64,000 nucleotides of DNA from Salinibacter sp. 10B (lineage in GTDB: Bacteria > Bacteroidota > Rhodothermia > Rhodothermales > Salinibacteraceae): positions 3,598,668 to 3,662,667 of the forward strand of contig NZ_MQWC01000004.1 in assembly GCF_002954405.1 (NCBI RefSeq), read 5' to 3'. Shown piece after piece: positions 36,895-47,497 of the stretch. The translations under genes and the position numbers were made by a program. Below the pieces are notes generated by a model, which was not told where the DNA came from, searched no databases, and saw nothing but the letters and a program-made list of their open reading frames with translations. The stretch's first letter is position 1. Each line of letters opens with the position of its first letter.

Positions 36895-39800
36895 ATGACC
36901 CATTTCTACTGCTCGTATCGCCGCCATTTTTGGATGGGCGAAACCCCATTGGAGGAGCGCTCTCAGCCTGAGAAGCCATGGGGGCTCTATGCCTTCGTTT
37001 TGGTCGCGGTGCTTCTCTTTAATCCGGCCTCGCTGGTGCAGGCCCAGACCGTGACCGACGTGCGTCCGGAGAGTGGCATTCCGGGCCAGACGGTGCAAAT
37101 ACACGGCAAGCAGCTGGGGGGAATCTCGACCGTTACCATTGGAGGGACCACGGCTCTTATCTTGAGTCAGTCCAGCACGAGGCTTGAAGTGGAGGTTCCA
37201 AGTGGAGTGCAGGGACCGACGGCCATCCAGGTGGGCACCACAACGGCGGCCGAGCGGTTTACCGTTCTCACGGGCGGATCCACGACCTTTGCATCCGCCA
37301 GTACGCTTGCTCCTACTCGCAACGGAGAAGTCACCCGCGGCGACTTCGATGGGGACAATGATCTTGATCTCCTTGTAACTGGAACCAACGAGAGTGGAAG
37401 TGTCACCACAACCCTCTACTACAATGACGGCACGGGACAATTTTCGGAGGCTAGTGACGTGAGTTCGTCCCTCGCGAATGTACGCAACGGAACGGCGGAC
37501 TTTGCGGATGTGAACGGGGATGGTCGGCTCGACATTCTTCTGACAGGGACGAATGGCAGCGGAACCCCAATTACTCGGTTATACACCAATGATGGAGGGT
37601 CACTCGATGATGGAAGCCTTACGATTACAGAACAGGTGGAGGCCGCACCGGCAAGCGGGTTCGAGAATAGTGCGGTGGCGCTAGGGGATCTTGATGCAGA
37701 CGGCGATCTCGATCTCATTGCGGCGGGAGACACCACCGGGAGTAATGATCGGGCCACCGTACTTTACGAAAACGACGGAAGCGGAAACTTTACGGCGGCG
37801 CCAACACCGAGCAGTGCTTTCGTCGACGTTGAGAATGGGACCGTCGATTTTGGAGACGTAAATGGGGATGACACCCTCGATGTGGTGGTAACGGGCGTCG
37901 ATGGAGGCGGAAGCCCCACCACCACTGTGTACGAATACGATAACGGGACGTATGTGTCCACCAGCTTGTCGCCCGGCGTTACGAACAGCGCGGTGGATTT
38001 GGGCGATGCGACGGGCAATGGCGTGCCCGATCTCGTGGTGACTGGAAGCGACGGCAGCTTCGGACAGGTGGCTGAGTTCTTCACGAATGGGGGGGAGGGA
38101 AGCTTCACCAGTGAGCAGGTGTTGTCTCCGGCGGTGGAGAACGGAACGGCGGACTTCGTCGACGTCGACGGGGACGGAGATCTCGATCTGGTGACGACGG
38201 GGAATGACGGGGACATGATTCCATATGCGACAGTGTACGAGTATGATGCGACCGACTCTCCGCCCTACTCGATAGTGGGGACGAGGCAGGTCACCCCCAC
38301 CACGAGCAGTGCCTCCGCCGTCGGCGACTATGACGGCGACGGGCGGGTCAACTTGTTCTTTACGGGAGAGACCAGTTCTTCTGCACGCTCGGCGATTCTC
38401 TACCGTCCGGCTCTTCGAATTACAAACACATATCCCTCTCCGTACGCGCCGAGTTTCTCAACCAGCAGCGACATGGAGTTTACCTTCAGTGCGCCGGTGG
38501 CCGAGAGCTCCGGGTTGGCTGATAGTATTGTCGTTCGGGGAAGTCAGCATGGGGGGATTGGCGATGACGGCTCCCTGACCGGGGGGACTGAGACACTTCA
38601 GTATGGACCGACGCCTTCTTTTGCCCCTGGGGAACGGGTGCAGGTGCTTTTTCGGAACGGGCTGGAGAGCACAGGCGGCCTGTTTTTGCCGCGTCCGTTG
38701 AATTTTGGCTTTCGGGCAGCTGCATCGAAGGGACCAGCAGACTTTCCCGTCAGCCGTCCTGTCTCGACCAGTGAGACGGGAGCCCGGTCCGTCGCGTCGG
38801 GATACCTGACTGGAAATGGGAATCTTGATCTCGTTGTGGCGGCTGCTGGAGACGATGAGGTAACGCTCTACGAAGGAAACGGCGACGGAACCTTCAGTTC
38901 TGGGTCGGTGCTCGGGTCGGGGATCACCTATGCTCGGGCCCTCACGCTCGCCGACCTGAACGGCGATGGGCGTCTGGACGTAGTGGTGGGATCCGGCGAA
39001 AACGAGTCCAGCGATCCGAATGACATCATTCGGTACTACCTCAACGAAGGGGCAGGGTCTTTTGGAGAAGGACAGGACATTACCAATGGAGGGAATGCCG
39101 ACGATGTGCGAGATCTAGAGGCCGAGGATTTCGACGGCGATGGCAGCGTGGATCTCGTGGCGGTCACGTCGGACAACAGTTCGATCTACGTCTATCAAAA
39201 TAATAGTGGCAGCGAGGAGGACGGGGCTCCGACGTTCACCGAGGTTGCAGTGAATGGCGGAAATGCAGACGATCCACGAGCCGTTCACGTGGCGGATGTG
39301 GATGGAAATGGCACTCCCGACCTCGTCGTTGGGAGTGTGTCGGACGATAATATCTCGTGGTACCCCAACAACGGAGGGAGTTTTGGAAGTGAGAAGGACG
39401 CCGGGTTCCTTTCGAATACGGTAAACCCCCGCGATCTGGATGCCGCTAATCTGGACGAAGATCAGAGGGTCGAGATTGTCGGAGTCGAGCGGGGGAACGA
39501 TTCAAATGCGGGGGATGGGGCGATAGCCGTCTATGCTCCCACCACCAGCATTGAGGGATCCATTCAGTGGAGTCGGACCGAGGTGGCCCGTACCGACAGC
39601 GCGCTAACGGCCACGACCGCAGATGTCAATGCCGATGGGCATATCGACATCGTGGCGGGCTCTGTTGGAGGCGACTCGCTGGTGTGGTACGAAAACATCA
39701 GTGGGGGCGGCTTCGGACCCGGAAAGACAATGGACGTAGGGATCCATAACGTGCAGGATGTTATTGCCGTCGACGTAGATGGAGACGGAAGCCTCGACCC

Positions 39801-42800
39801 GGTGATTGCCGCTCCTACGGAAGATCTCGTGTCCCTTTATCCGAACATCCCCGCGCCACGTGTTTCGAGTACGACACCTGCGCAGAATACGGTGGGAGTG
39901 GATACCTCCCTCTCGCGGATTTCGTTCAGCTTCACTAAGGAGCTCGACCCGAACAGCATAGGATTGAATAGTGTCACGCTTGCTGGGTCTCAGTCCGGAC
40001 AAATTTCGCCAAGCGGTGTGGACCTCTCCAGCTCGAGTGAAGAACTTGAAGTGGAGCTAGGGAGCGAGGTGACCTTCCACCCCGGAGAGAAAATCACAGC
40101 ATCTGTGTTGGCGGACAGCGTGCTTGCCTCTGATGGATCGGCCCTCGATACGACGTACACCCTGTCCTTTAGAGCGGCGACGGCGTCCGGATCGGGAAAC
40201 TTCGTGGATGCAGGCATTCCGCTTACGGGAGTGAGGGGAGGAGATGCGGATTGGGGAGATTATGATGATGACGGAGATCTTGATCTCATCCTTGCGGGAG
40301 ACTCAAATGGCAAAAATACGACGGGCGGAGAGGTCCTTCGCCTCTACGAGAACAATGGGGATGGGACGTTTACAGAGTATGATGTGCCGTCGGATCTTGC
40401 GGCCGATGCTGGAGTGATCGGGGTGCAGGATGGGGCTTCGGTTGAGTGGGGGGACTACGACCATGACGGGAATTTGGATCTGGCTGTATCCGGATACAAC
40501 GGAAGTAGCAGTCCATACGACAAGACGAGAGTCTACCGGCAACGGGACGATGGGCAGTTTGAAACGGTGGCAACGGAGACGGGGGTGTTTGCGGGGGCGA
40601 AGGGGAGCTCGCTTTCCTGGGCTGACTACGACGGCGACGGCGATTTGGACTTGGTCGTGACCGGGCCAAGCAGTGATGAGGGGGGGACGGCCTACCTTTA
40701 CCGATACGACGAAAGCACGAACAGCTTTGTGGAAGCCAACGTGCTTACTCCGGTCAATACGATCAGTGGGTCCGACTGGGGGGACGTGGATAATGATGGA
40801 GACCTGGACCTGGTCGTTACGGGGGCCACCAGTAGTGGGAGCAACACCAACATCTACCGAAATGATGGCGACCCCGATGCGGATGGGGCCGTCGAGTTTG
40901 GGCGCTTGGGGATGTCCAACATCGTCTCTGGTAGCGATGTCGACATTGTTGGGGCCTCCGCCGAGTTTGGAGACGTAAATGGCGATGGGGCCCTTGATCT
41001 CCTCGTGACGGGAGAGGACGAGAGCACGGGCGATCCGAAAACGCGGATGTACGTGAACGAGAATGCTGGGACGATCGCGTTTAGCACTCTTACCACGCCG
41101 GTTCGCCAGGACAGCACAAAGGACGGAGAAGCGGCGTTCGGCGATTTTTCCGGCGATGGGCGTTTAGATGTTGCGTCCGTTGGCGACAGCACTACATTTG
41201 ACGATCCCAACGAGAGTCAGTCAGCCATTTTTCGCAACGAGGGAGGGAGTCCGCCTTCATTCACGAAGAGCAATGTCGCCATCACGCCCGTTGATTCGGC
41301 CTCGGTGGCGTGGGGGGACTACAATGGGGATGGCACCCTCGACCTAATCGTAACCGGGGACGACGAGACAGATACCCCAACGGCCACGCTGTACAAGCAA
41401 TCCCCAGCCTTACAGGTCACCAGCACTGCCCCGGCCCGACACACGGTGGGGGTTGACACTGCGCGGGGAAGCATCTCGGCTACCTTCAACAAGGAGATTG
41501 ACTTCACAACGTCGAGCGATCGCGTAGCGGTATTTGGGGACCAGTCGGGGCGCGTTCCGCTGAGTGGGGTACAGCAGGGAGCGACGTCTCGTGAGCTCGA
41601 AATTGTAGTAAGCTCCACGTTCGACTTTCAGCCCGGGGAGCGAGTACGCGTATCGGTGTTTGCTGACAGTACTGTTGCTACGGACGGAACCACCCTCGCG
41701 TCGACCTTCACGTTCCAGTTTACTGCCGCTGCCCAATCCGTGACGCCGTCGTTTCCGGTCGATCGTGTGCTCTCGGACACCGTGGACGTCGTCACGAGCG
41801 TAGAAGCCGCGACGGTGAATAATTCGTACGACACCCCGGACGCGCTGGTCGCGATTGATGGAGGCGACGACAAAGTTGGATGGTTCCGCAACACGGACGG
41901 GCAGGGGGGCTTTTCCGGATTGCGGGACATCGAAACTGGGTTTTTCTCCCCCTACGATGTCGTTCCGGGCGACCTTGACGGAGACGGAACGGTGGGGGTG
42001 ATTGGGGTTTGGGCCAGCTCGAATGTAATACAGTGGTACCCGAACGATGGAGCAGCTCCCCCTTCCTTTTCGACTTCACAAGAGGTGACACTCAATGGAG
42101 GGGCGCCCCAGGATGCGACCGCTGCGGATCTTGATGGGGATGGAGACCTGGATCCCGTCGCGGCTCTCGCGGCCGACGATGCCGTGGTCTGGTACGAAAA
42201 TCGCGTCGATCAGGGAAACGGGTTCGCGGCTGCGGATACGATTGCGCGCGTTCCCCACCCCGACAAGGTTGCGATTGCCGACGTGGACGGGAACGGCACA
42301 CTGGATGTGATCTCCGCGTCGGGGGGCACCAGCGGAGATACAGACAATCGTCTTGCGTGGCACGCCAATGAGGATGGAGATGGCAGCCGATGGACGACGC
42401 TGAATATCAGTACGGCGGTGAGCGGGAATAACAGCGGGCAAAACATCGGCCTTGGGGTGGGCGATGTCGATGGAGACGGGGCCGTGGATGTGATCACGAG
42501 TTCGTACCTTGACGGCACCGTGTCGTGGTTCGACAACACGACGGGAGACGGGAGCGATTGGACGAGATCCTTCATTACGCAAGACGCGTCCGGGCCCACA
42601 GACGTAGCCCCATTCGATCTCGATGGGGACGGCGACCTGGACGTCCTCTATTCGGACTATCTGGAGTCCCGCGTTGCGTGGGTTGAGAATACGGACGGAA
42701 ATGGAAGCTTCTCTAGCCAGCACCGGCTCGTGACCGACGATACCCCGCAACCGTTGAGCGTCACGGTGGCGGACCTGAATGGCGATGGACAACTGGACGT

Positions 42801-45800
42801 GTTGGCGTCGGGGAGTTCAACAGTGGCCTGGCATCCGAACACAACGATCGCGCCGCAGGTCGTAACGAGGCCGCCGAGTGATTCGTCTTCGAACGGGTTT
42901 ACTGCTGAGGCACTGGTGAACCCGGGAGGGGCGTCTACGGATGTTGTCTTCGAGTACGGAAAGGATCTCTCGTTCGGGGCCGACTCCACGTTTGCAGCCT
43001 CGTCCAGTCCCATTGCTGGAGACGACACGGTGAATGTGGGGGCGACAGTCGACACGCTGAAGGCGGCGACCAAATACTATTATCGGGTGGTGGCAACGAA
43101 CAGCGTTGGGACCAACACTGGAGAAATCGATTCGGTAACGACCAAGGTGGCCGATCCCCCAACCGTCACGGCCGACTCTGTAAGGAGCGTGACGGATACG
43201 AGTGCCGTTCTGTACGGGACCGTCAATCCTGGAGGAGACACGTCTCGGGTGTATCTCGCGTTTGGGTTAGCGACGGCAGATGCGCCGACGGTACATCCGA
43301 TTGACACGCTTCGGACCGCCCTTTCGAGCGATCAAGTCGTGAGTCAGGTGGTGGATACCCTCCAGCCGAGCACCGAATATCGGTATGGGTTCAGGGCTGT
43401 CAATATAGCAGATTCAACGAGCGGCGGTCCTCAGACCTTCACCACCTCTAACGTTCCCCCCTCCGCGGTGAACGACACGACGACAATCGATGAGGATCAA
43501 GCGGTGACAATCCCCGTCCTGGCGAACGACACCGATCGAGGAGGACGGCTCGATACCTCCACCGTTGCGGTTGTGGACTCCCCGTCTGTTGGGACTGCGG
43601 AGGTAGAAGGGGAAACGGGCAAGATTACCTACACGCCGACACCGGACTCCAATGGGACAGATCGCTTTGCCTACGCAGTATCCGATGACTCCAGCGCCGT
43701 GGACACGGCGGAGGTGATTATCACAATCGAAGCGATCAACGACCTCCCGCTCACCCGTGCCGACACTGTTTCGGTACAAGAGGGCAGTGCCGCGGTCGTG
43801 CCGGTTCTTGAGAATGACACTGATGTTGAGGGACCGTTAGACACGACCTCGGTGGCCATCGAACGCGGTCCGTCGAAGGGGGCCGCGTCCGTCACGACGG
43901 AGGGACAAATTCGGTACGAGCCGGACCCGAATTACAGCGGGCCGGACAGCCTGCGGTACACGGTGGCAGATACATCGGGAGCCCGGTCCCAGCCGACGCC
44001 GGTCCGGTTTGATGTCGGGGCACTTACACTGGCTTTGCCGGACACAGTAGAGGCGGGGATTGCTTCCGTGGGACACCCGCGCTCTTTGGCTGTCACAGTG
44101 AAAAATGAAGGGGAGATCCTACTCACTGGCCTGTCGGCGTCCGTTGAGGCAGGGGACAGTTCTGATTATGCATTGCGGGAGAGCAGTCTTGAGGACACTC
44201 TTGCCGTGGGGGAGAGCGGGATGGTGCCACTCCGGTTTGAACCGTCAACGCCAGGAGGACGAGAGGCTCGTCTGATAGTGACGGCAGCGGAAGGGACGGC
44301 CGACACTGCCACGGTGCGGGGGCGGGGCGTGGGCGTGACGGTCGATGCTCCACCGCCGTCGCGCGGGACATCCGCCAATATTGGGTTCACCTTGGAGGGG
44401 GGGATCGACGCAATCACTGACGCGGATGCGGGGAATGGCTCAACCTTGTATGTCCGCAAGGGAGGAGCGAGAACCTACCGCGCTCGTTCCCTCTCAAAAG
44501 CGGGACAGGATCCCCTTCAATTGCAGGCACAGGTCCCCGATACCCTTGTCTCCGCGCGCGGAATCGACTACTTCGCCGTCGTTGTGGGGAAAGACCCGGT
44601 CGGAAAGCAAGATACGCTGACGATTCCGGCAGGCGGCTCCCGTCGCGCCCGGCGTACGCCGCGTCACCTGCCGGTGCAGTTCGACTTACTCCGCCCACCG
44701 TCGCAAGCAGAGTTTCCGGCGGAGAGTTATCGAATGGTGTCGGTGCCGGCAGTGCCGGAGCAGGGGGTGAAGGAGGCCCTCAAGAACCACTACGGTTCGT
44801 ACGACCGAGGGAAGTGGCGAGTGCTCCGATGGGCCGCTGAGGCAGAGGAGTATCAAGAGTTCCCCTCCATCGATTCTCTGGAGGTCGGAGAGGGATTCTG
44901 GCTGGTTACGTCAGAGGGAACGCCGCCCCGGATTGAGAGCGGGCAGACGCCGGACGCTGATCAGGCACGAATGCTGACGCTGGAGCCGGGTTGGAACCAG
45001 GTGGGGAGTCCATTCGGATACTCTGTCCCGTGGGATACGGTGCAGGCAGCCTCGGGCCTGAGCGGGAAAGAAATCGACGGGCCAATCGCCTATCGGGACA
45101 GTGCTTATTGGTCAGGACAGTCTCGGTTGATGCCGTGGGAGGCGTACTTTGTGTTCAATGCGCAATCAGAACCGGATACGTTGGTGGTACCGCCGGTCGG
45201 GAGTGAAGGCGCTGCGGGGAATGGCGGAAAGAATAGTCTCCTTGCGAGTGGACAGCAGGGAACCGATCCCACCACTCGACGGTCGGCGACTCCACAGGAG
45301 GGGGCGAAGACAAGCAATCCCCCGGTTAACAAAAGGTCTCCCCGAAAGGCCGCCCCCGGACAGGCGTCTGCGTCGAAGGCCCCGTCCAGCCCAACGTCCC
45401 CCGATAAGTCCGCCTTAGAATCTGCCTCGTCGAAGGAAGGGTCCTATACGCTTCATTTAAGAGCTCGACCGGACGGAAAGGTGCAGGGCGGACGTCCCGC
45501 GACGGTCACGCTTGGCCTGCGCACGGCAGCCAAGACGGGACGAGACCGATTTGATCAGGCACAAGCACCGCCGATTGGGCAGAATGTGCGACTTGGGGTG
45601 CTCCAGAAAACCGGGGGACGGTCGGTCCCACATGCTGAAAGCTTTAAGCCTTCTGAGGGGGGCGGACAGGCCTGGCGGGTCCGGCTCACCAACCGACTGG
45701 ATGAGACGATTCCGGTTCGGCTTGGGCTGACAGAGGCCGGCCCGTTGCCTTCAGACTATCAGCGGTACATATTGGACCTGAAGTCTGGACGACGGCGAGC

Positions 45801-46194
45801 TCCGGGAGCCCGCCTTGAGCTAGATGCAGGCGCAGTGCGAGTGCTGAAAGTCATTGTTGGAACTGAAGCCTACGCCGAAGCGGAAAGTGAAGGGGTGGAT
45901 CTCGATACCTTCACGGACGCCCTTCGGGGAAATTACCCGAATCCATTTGAGGACGAGACGACGATCGCGTACACGCTGAAAACTAGGCGAGAGGCGGTCA
46001 CTGTCGCCATCTACGACGTGCTGGGGCGACGTATCAACACCTTGACGGAGGGAGCGAAACGATCTGCTGGTCTTCACCGGGTGCAGTGGGACGGGACGAA
46101 CCAGCAGGGACGACCGGTTGGGAGCGGCGTCTACTTTTACCGGGTTAAGGCAGAAGGCTTTCAGAAGACCCGGAAGATGGTGCTAGTTCGATAA
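36895..46194 (+). CDS. Giant VCBS/FG-GAP, Ig-like and cadherin-like surface protein with C-terminal sorting module
   Basis: A 3099-residue exported protein. A signal core (LYAFVLVAVLLFNPASLVQAQ) precedes an IPT/TIG domain (about 51-125). Then come four blocks of calcium-binding-type FG-GAP/VCBS repeats (D-x-D-G-D-x-D-L-D; about 142-502, 632-985, 1112-1502, 1619-1985), separated by three SbsA-type Ig-like domains (about 506, 986 and 1504 on; the last two with AxNTVGVDT/ARHTVGVDT). Fn3-like units (1986-2182), two cadherin-like NDT-DEDQAVTIPVLANDTD units (2187-2372) and a HYDIN/ASPM-like domain (2376-2478) follow, then a poorly defined region and a C-terminal NYPNPFEDET...IYDVLGRR...GVYFYRVKA...KMVLVR module (3011-3098). 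Likely a secreted adhesin or surface-layer-like protein. ATG 36934 is an alternative start. Confidence 0.88.
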   Translation: MTHFYCSYRRHFWMGETPLEERSQPEKPWGLYAFVLVAVLLFNPASLVQAQTVTDVRPESGIPGQTVQIHGKQLGGISTVTIGGTTALILSQSSTRLEVEVPSGVQGPTAIQVGTTTAAERFTVLTGGSTTFASASTLAPTRNGEVTRGDFDGDNDLDLLVTGTNESGSVTTTLYYNDGTGQFSEASDVSSSLANVRNGTADFADVNGDGRLDILLTGTNGSGTPITRLYTNDGGSLDDGSLTITEQVEAAPASGFENSAVALGDLDADGDLDLIAAGDTTGSNDRATVLYENDGSGNFTAAPTPSSAFVDVENGTVDFGDVNGDDTLDVVVTGVDGGGSPTTTVYEYDNGTYVSTSLSPGVTNSAVDLGDATGNGVPDLVVTGSDGSFGQVAEFFTNGGEGSFTSEQVLSPAVENGTADFVDVDGDGDLDLVTTGNDGDMIPYATVYEYDATDSPPYSIVGTRQVTPTTSSASAVGDYDGDGRVNLFFTGETSSSARSAILYRPALRITNTYPSPYAPSFSTSSDMEFTFSAPVAESSGLADSIVVRGSQHGGIGDDGSLTGGTETLQYGPTPSFAPGERVQVLFRNGLESTGGLFLPRPLNFGFRAAASKGPADFPVSRPVSTSETGARSVASGYLTGNGNLDLVVAAAGDDEVTLYEGNGDGTFSSGSVLGSGITYARALTLADLNGDGRLDVVVGSGENESSDPNDIIRYYLNEGAGSFGEGQDITNGGNADDVRDLEAEDFDGDGSVDLVAVTSDNSSIYVYQNNSGSEEDGAPTFTEVAVNGGNADDPRAVHVADVDGNGTPDLVVGSVSDDNISWYPNNGGSFGSEKDAGFLSNTVNPRDLDAANLDEDQRVEIVGVERGNDSNAGDGAIAVYAPTTSIEGSIQWSRTEVARTDSALTATTADVNADGHIDIVAGSVGGDSLVWYENISGGGFGPGKTMDVGIHNVQDVIAVDVDGDGSLDPVIAAPTEDLVSLYPNIPAPRVSSTTPAQNTVGVDTSLSRISFSFTKELDPNSIGLNSVTLAGSQSGQISPSGVDLSSSSEELEVELGSEVTFHPGEKITASVLADSVLASDGSALDTTYTLSFRAATASGSGNFVDAGIPLTGVRGGDADWGDYDDDGDLDLILAGDSNGKNTTGGEVLRLYENNGDGTFTEYDVPSDLAADAGVIGVQDGASVEWGDYDHDGNLDLAVSGYNGSSSPYDKTRVYRQRDDGQFETVATETGVFAGAKGSSLSWADYDGDGDLDLVVTGPSSDEGGTAYLYRYDESTNSFVEANVLTPVNTISGSDWGDVDNDGDLDLVVTGATSSGSNTNIYRNDGDPDADGAVEFGRLGMSNIVSGSDVDIVGASAEFGDVNGDGALDLLVTGEDESTGDPKTRMYVNENAGTIAFSTLTTPVRQDSTKDGEAAFGDFSGDGRLDVASVGDSTTFDDPNESQSAIFRNEGGSPPSFTKSNVAITPVDSASVAWGDYNGDGTLDLIVTGDDETDTPTATLYKQSPALQVTSTAPARHTVGVDTARGSISATFNKEIDFTTSSDRVAVFGDQSGRVPLSGVQQGATSRELEIVVSSTFDFQPGERVRVSVFADSTVATDGTTLASTFTFQFTAAAQSVTPSFPVDRVLSDTVDVVTSVEAATVNNSYDTPDALVAIDGGDDKVGWFRNTDGQGGFSGLRDIETGFFSPYDVVPGDLDGDGTVGVIGVWASSNVIQWYPNDGAAPPSFSTSQEVTLNGGAPQDATAADLDGDGDLDPVAALAADDAVVWYENRVDQGNGFAAADTIARVPHPDKVAIADVDGNGTLDVISASGGTSGDTDNRLAWHANEDGDGSRWTTLNISTAVSGNNSGQNIGLGVGDVDGDGAVDVITSSYLDGTVSWFDNTTGDGSDWTRSFITQDASGPTDVAPFDLDGDGDLDVLYSDYLESRVAWVENTDGNGSFSSQHRLVTDDTPQPLSVTVADLNGDGQLDVLASGSSTVAWHPNTTIAPQVVTRPPSDSSSNGFTAEALVNPGGASTDVVFEYGKDLSFGADSTFAASSSPIAGDDTVNVGATVDTLKAATKYYYRVVATNSVGTNTGEIDSVTTKVADPPTVTADSVRSVTDTSAVLYGTVNPGGDTSRVYLAFGLATADAPTVHPIDTLRTALSSDQVVSQVVDTLQPSTEYRYGFRAVNIADSTSGGPQTFTTSNVPPSAVNDTTTIDEDQAVTIPVLANDTDRGGRLDTSTVAVVDSPSVGTAEVEGETGKITYTPTPDSNGTDRFAYAVSDDSSAVDTAEVIITIEAINDLPLTRADTVSVQEGSAAVVPVLENDTDVEGPLDTTSVAIERGPSKGAASVTTEGQIRYEPDPNYSGPDSLRYTVADTSGARSQPTPVRFDVGALTLALPDTVEAGIASVGHPRSLAVTVKNEGEILLTGLSASVEAGDSSDYALRESSLEDTLAVGESGMVPLRFEPSTPGGREARLIVTAAEGTADTATVRGRGVGVTVDAPPPSRGTSANIGFTLEGGIDAITDADAGNGSTLYVRKGGARTYRARSLSKAGQDPLQLQAQVPDTLVSARGIDYFAVVVGKDPVGKQDTLTIPAGGSRRARRTPRHLPVQFDLLRPPSQAEFPAESYRMVSVPAVPEQGVKEALKNHYGSYDRGKWRVLRWAAEAEEYQEFPSIDSLEVGEGFWLVTSEGTPPRIESGQTPDADQARMLTLEPGWNQVGSPFGYSVPWDTVQAASGLSGKEIDGPIAYRDSAYWSGQSRLMPWEAYFVFNAQSEPDTLVVPPVGSEGAAGNGGKNSLLASGQQGTDPTTRRSATPQEGAKTSNPPVNKRSPRKAAPGQASASKAPSSPTSPDKSALESASSKEGSYTLHLRARPDGKVQGGRPATVTLGLRTAAKTGRDRFDQAQAPPIGQNVRLGVLQKTGGRSVPHAESFKPSEGGGQAWRVRLTNRLDETIPVRLGLTEAGPLPSDYQRYILDLKSGRRRAPGARLELDAGAVRVLKVIVGTEAYAEAESEGVDLDTFTDALRGNYPNPFEDETTIAYTLKTRREAVTVAIYDVLGRRINTLTEGAKRSAGLHRVQWDGTNQQGRPVGSGVYFYRVKAEGFQKTRKMVLVR

Positions 46195-46327
46195 GAGAAC
46201 TGGGGGGCTACCGTGGGGGCGTTAGCATCTGCATTCCTTTTTTGTTCAGAACGAGAGCCCAAAGGGCATCCCCGAGAAAGAAGTTCTTATATACGTCACT
46301 TCCTCCAAATTGACAGATGGGCCCGTG

Positions 46328-47497
46328 ATGAAAGACTCGCCATTTTCCACACCGTCTGATGCTCGGTGGCTTCGTGCTCTTCTTCGTTCAAGTGTTTTCG
46401 TCGTTGCCGTTGGACTGTTGGTGACGTTCACCGGTCCCAAGGCTGCTTGGGCGCAGTTGGAGGGCCCGTCTCTTCGAAGTGTCCAGCGGCCAGTGTCTGT
46501 TTCTGTCGACCCGACGTATCAAGTCTACGAGACTGAAGGAGGGCGACAGTTGACTGAATTCAGCACGCGCCTGTCCATGTTCGTACCGGTGACCACGCGC
46601 CTTACAGTTCGGGCACGGGGAGAATATGCCCGAATGGACGGGACCCGCCTCACGTCCGTAGGAGGGGGGACCGACCTTTCGGGGCAGGTATCCTACGCCC
46701 AACCAGTGGCCGACGGAAGTGTGGTGTTTTCTCTTCAGGCCAATGCGCCGACTGGCAAGCAAAAGCTCTCAGACGCGGAATTGGAGACGACCCGATTCAT
46801 CAGCCAGAATGTCTATGACTTCCGGGTGTCGAGCTTCAGCCGAGGATTTTCCCTGGCCCCACGAGTGACGTGGGCGGTTCCCCTTTCCGACCGGTTTGCG
46901 GTGGGCCTTGGAGCAGGGTACCAGTACCAGCGAGGATTCCGGCCGCAGGCGTCGCTGGAAGAAGATTATGTGCCGGGGGACGGCGTTGGAGCCAACGGGG
47001 GATTCGACTACAAGCTCACGGAGGCCTCGGCGTTGGGACTGGATGTGGCGTATCGGTGGTACCAGACCGATCGGGTGGGAGGCGTACCCCGGTTCGATTC
47101 CGGTAGTCGCCTGACGGGAACGGTTCGATACCTGCGGCGCTCGGGATTTACAACGATCCGGGCCGTGGTTCGATACGCAAATTGGGAAGAGAGCGAATTT
47201 GGCTTTCGACGGCAGAGCCCGAATCGCGGACAGGTGCTTCCTCCACACGGAATGGTTCTCACGTCCTATGAAACTCGGCTCGCCGAAGGAATGCGTCTTC
47301 ACCTTCGAGCATCAGGGCACTGGTATGGAGAAACCATTCAGGACAGTCCAATGGGAAACCGGAAGCTCCTCGGTCGTGCGTACGTATCGCCCTCATTTGA
47401 GATTGGGGAGGTTCTGACTCTGGAGCCTCATGGAACGGCATCATTCGGAAGCTACCGCGGATATGGAGGCGGGCTGCGCATGATAGGAACCTTTTAG
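46328..47497 (+). CDS. Predicted outer-membrane beta-barrel protein
   Basis: A 389-residue exported protein. A signal peptide (SSVFVVAVGLLVTFTGPKAAWAQ) precedes a chain of amphipathic strands alternating with polar turns and ending in GYGGGLRMIGTF, a terminal Phe typical of barrel insertion. Examples are LTVRARGEYARMDG, VVFSLQANAPTG, FAVGLGAGYQYQRGF and LGLDVAYRWYQTD. It resembles transporter-like outer-membrane proteins that other organisms place beside surface-protein genes, but I cannot name a family. It is the last gene before the respiratory operon, 133 bases after the giant protein, and could be its outer-membrane partner. The ATG at 46328 (MKDSPFSTP) is preferred over the upstream start at 46310. 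Confidence 0.72.
   Translation: MKDSPFSTPSDARWLRALLRSSVFVVAVGLLVTFTGPKAAWAQLEGPSLRSVQRPVSVSVDPTYQVYETEGGRQLTEFSTRLSMFVPVTTRLTVRARGEYARMDGTRLTSVGGGTDLSGQVSYAQPVADGSVVFSLQANAPTGKQKLSDAELETTRFISQNVYDFRVSSFSRGFSLAPRVTWAVPLSDRFAVGLGAGYQYQRGFRPQASLEEDYVPGDGVGANGGFDYKLTEASALGLDVAYRWYQTDRVGGVPRFDSGSRLTGTVRYLRRSGFTTIRAVVRYANWEESEFGFRRQSPNRGQVLPPHGMVLTSYETRLAEGMRLHLRASGHWYGETIQDSPMGNRKLLGRAYVSPSFEIGEVLTLEPHGTASFGSYRGYGGGLRMIGTF

Noticed and set aside
37318-42850. Repeated GGCGATGGG-type DNA that could suggest a CRISPR or satellite array
   Set aside because: It is in frame and encodes D-x-D-G-D VCBS repeats at irregular spacing; there are no identical repeats with unique spacers.
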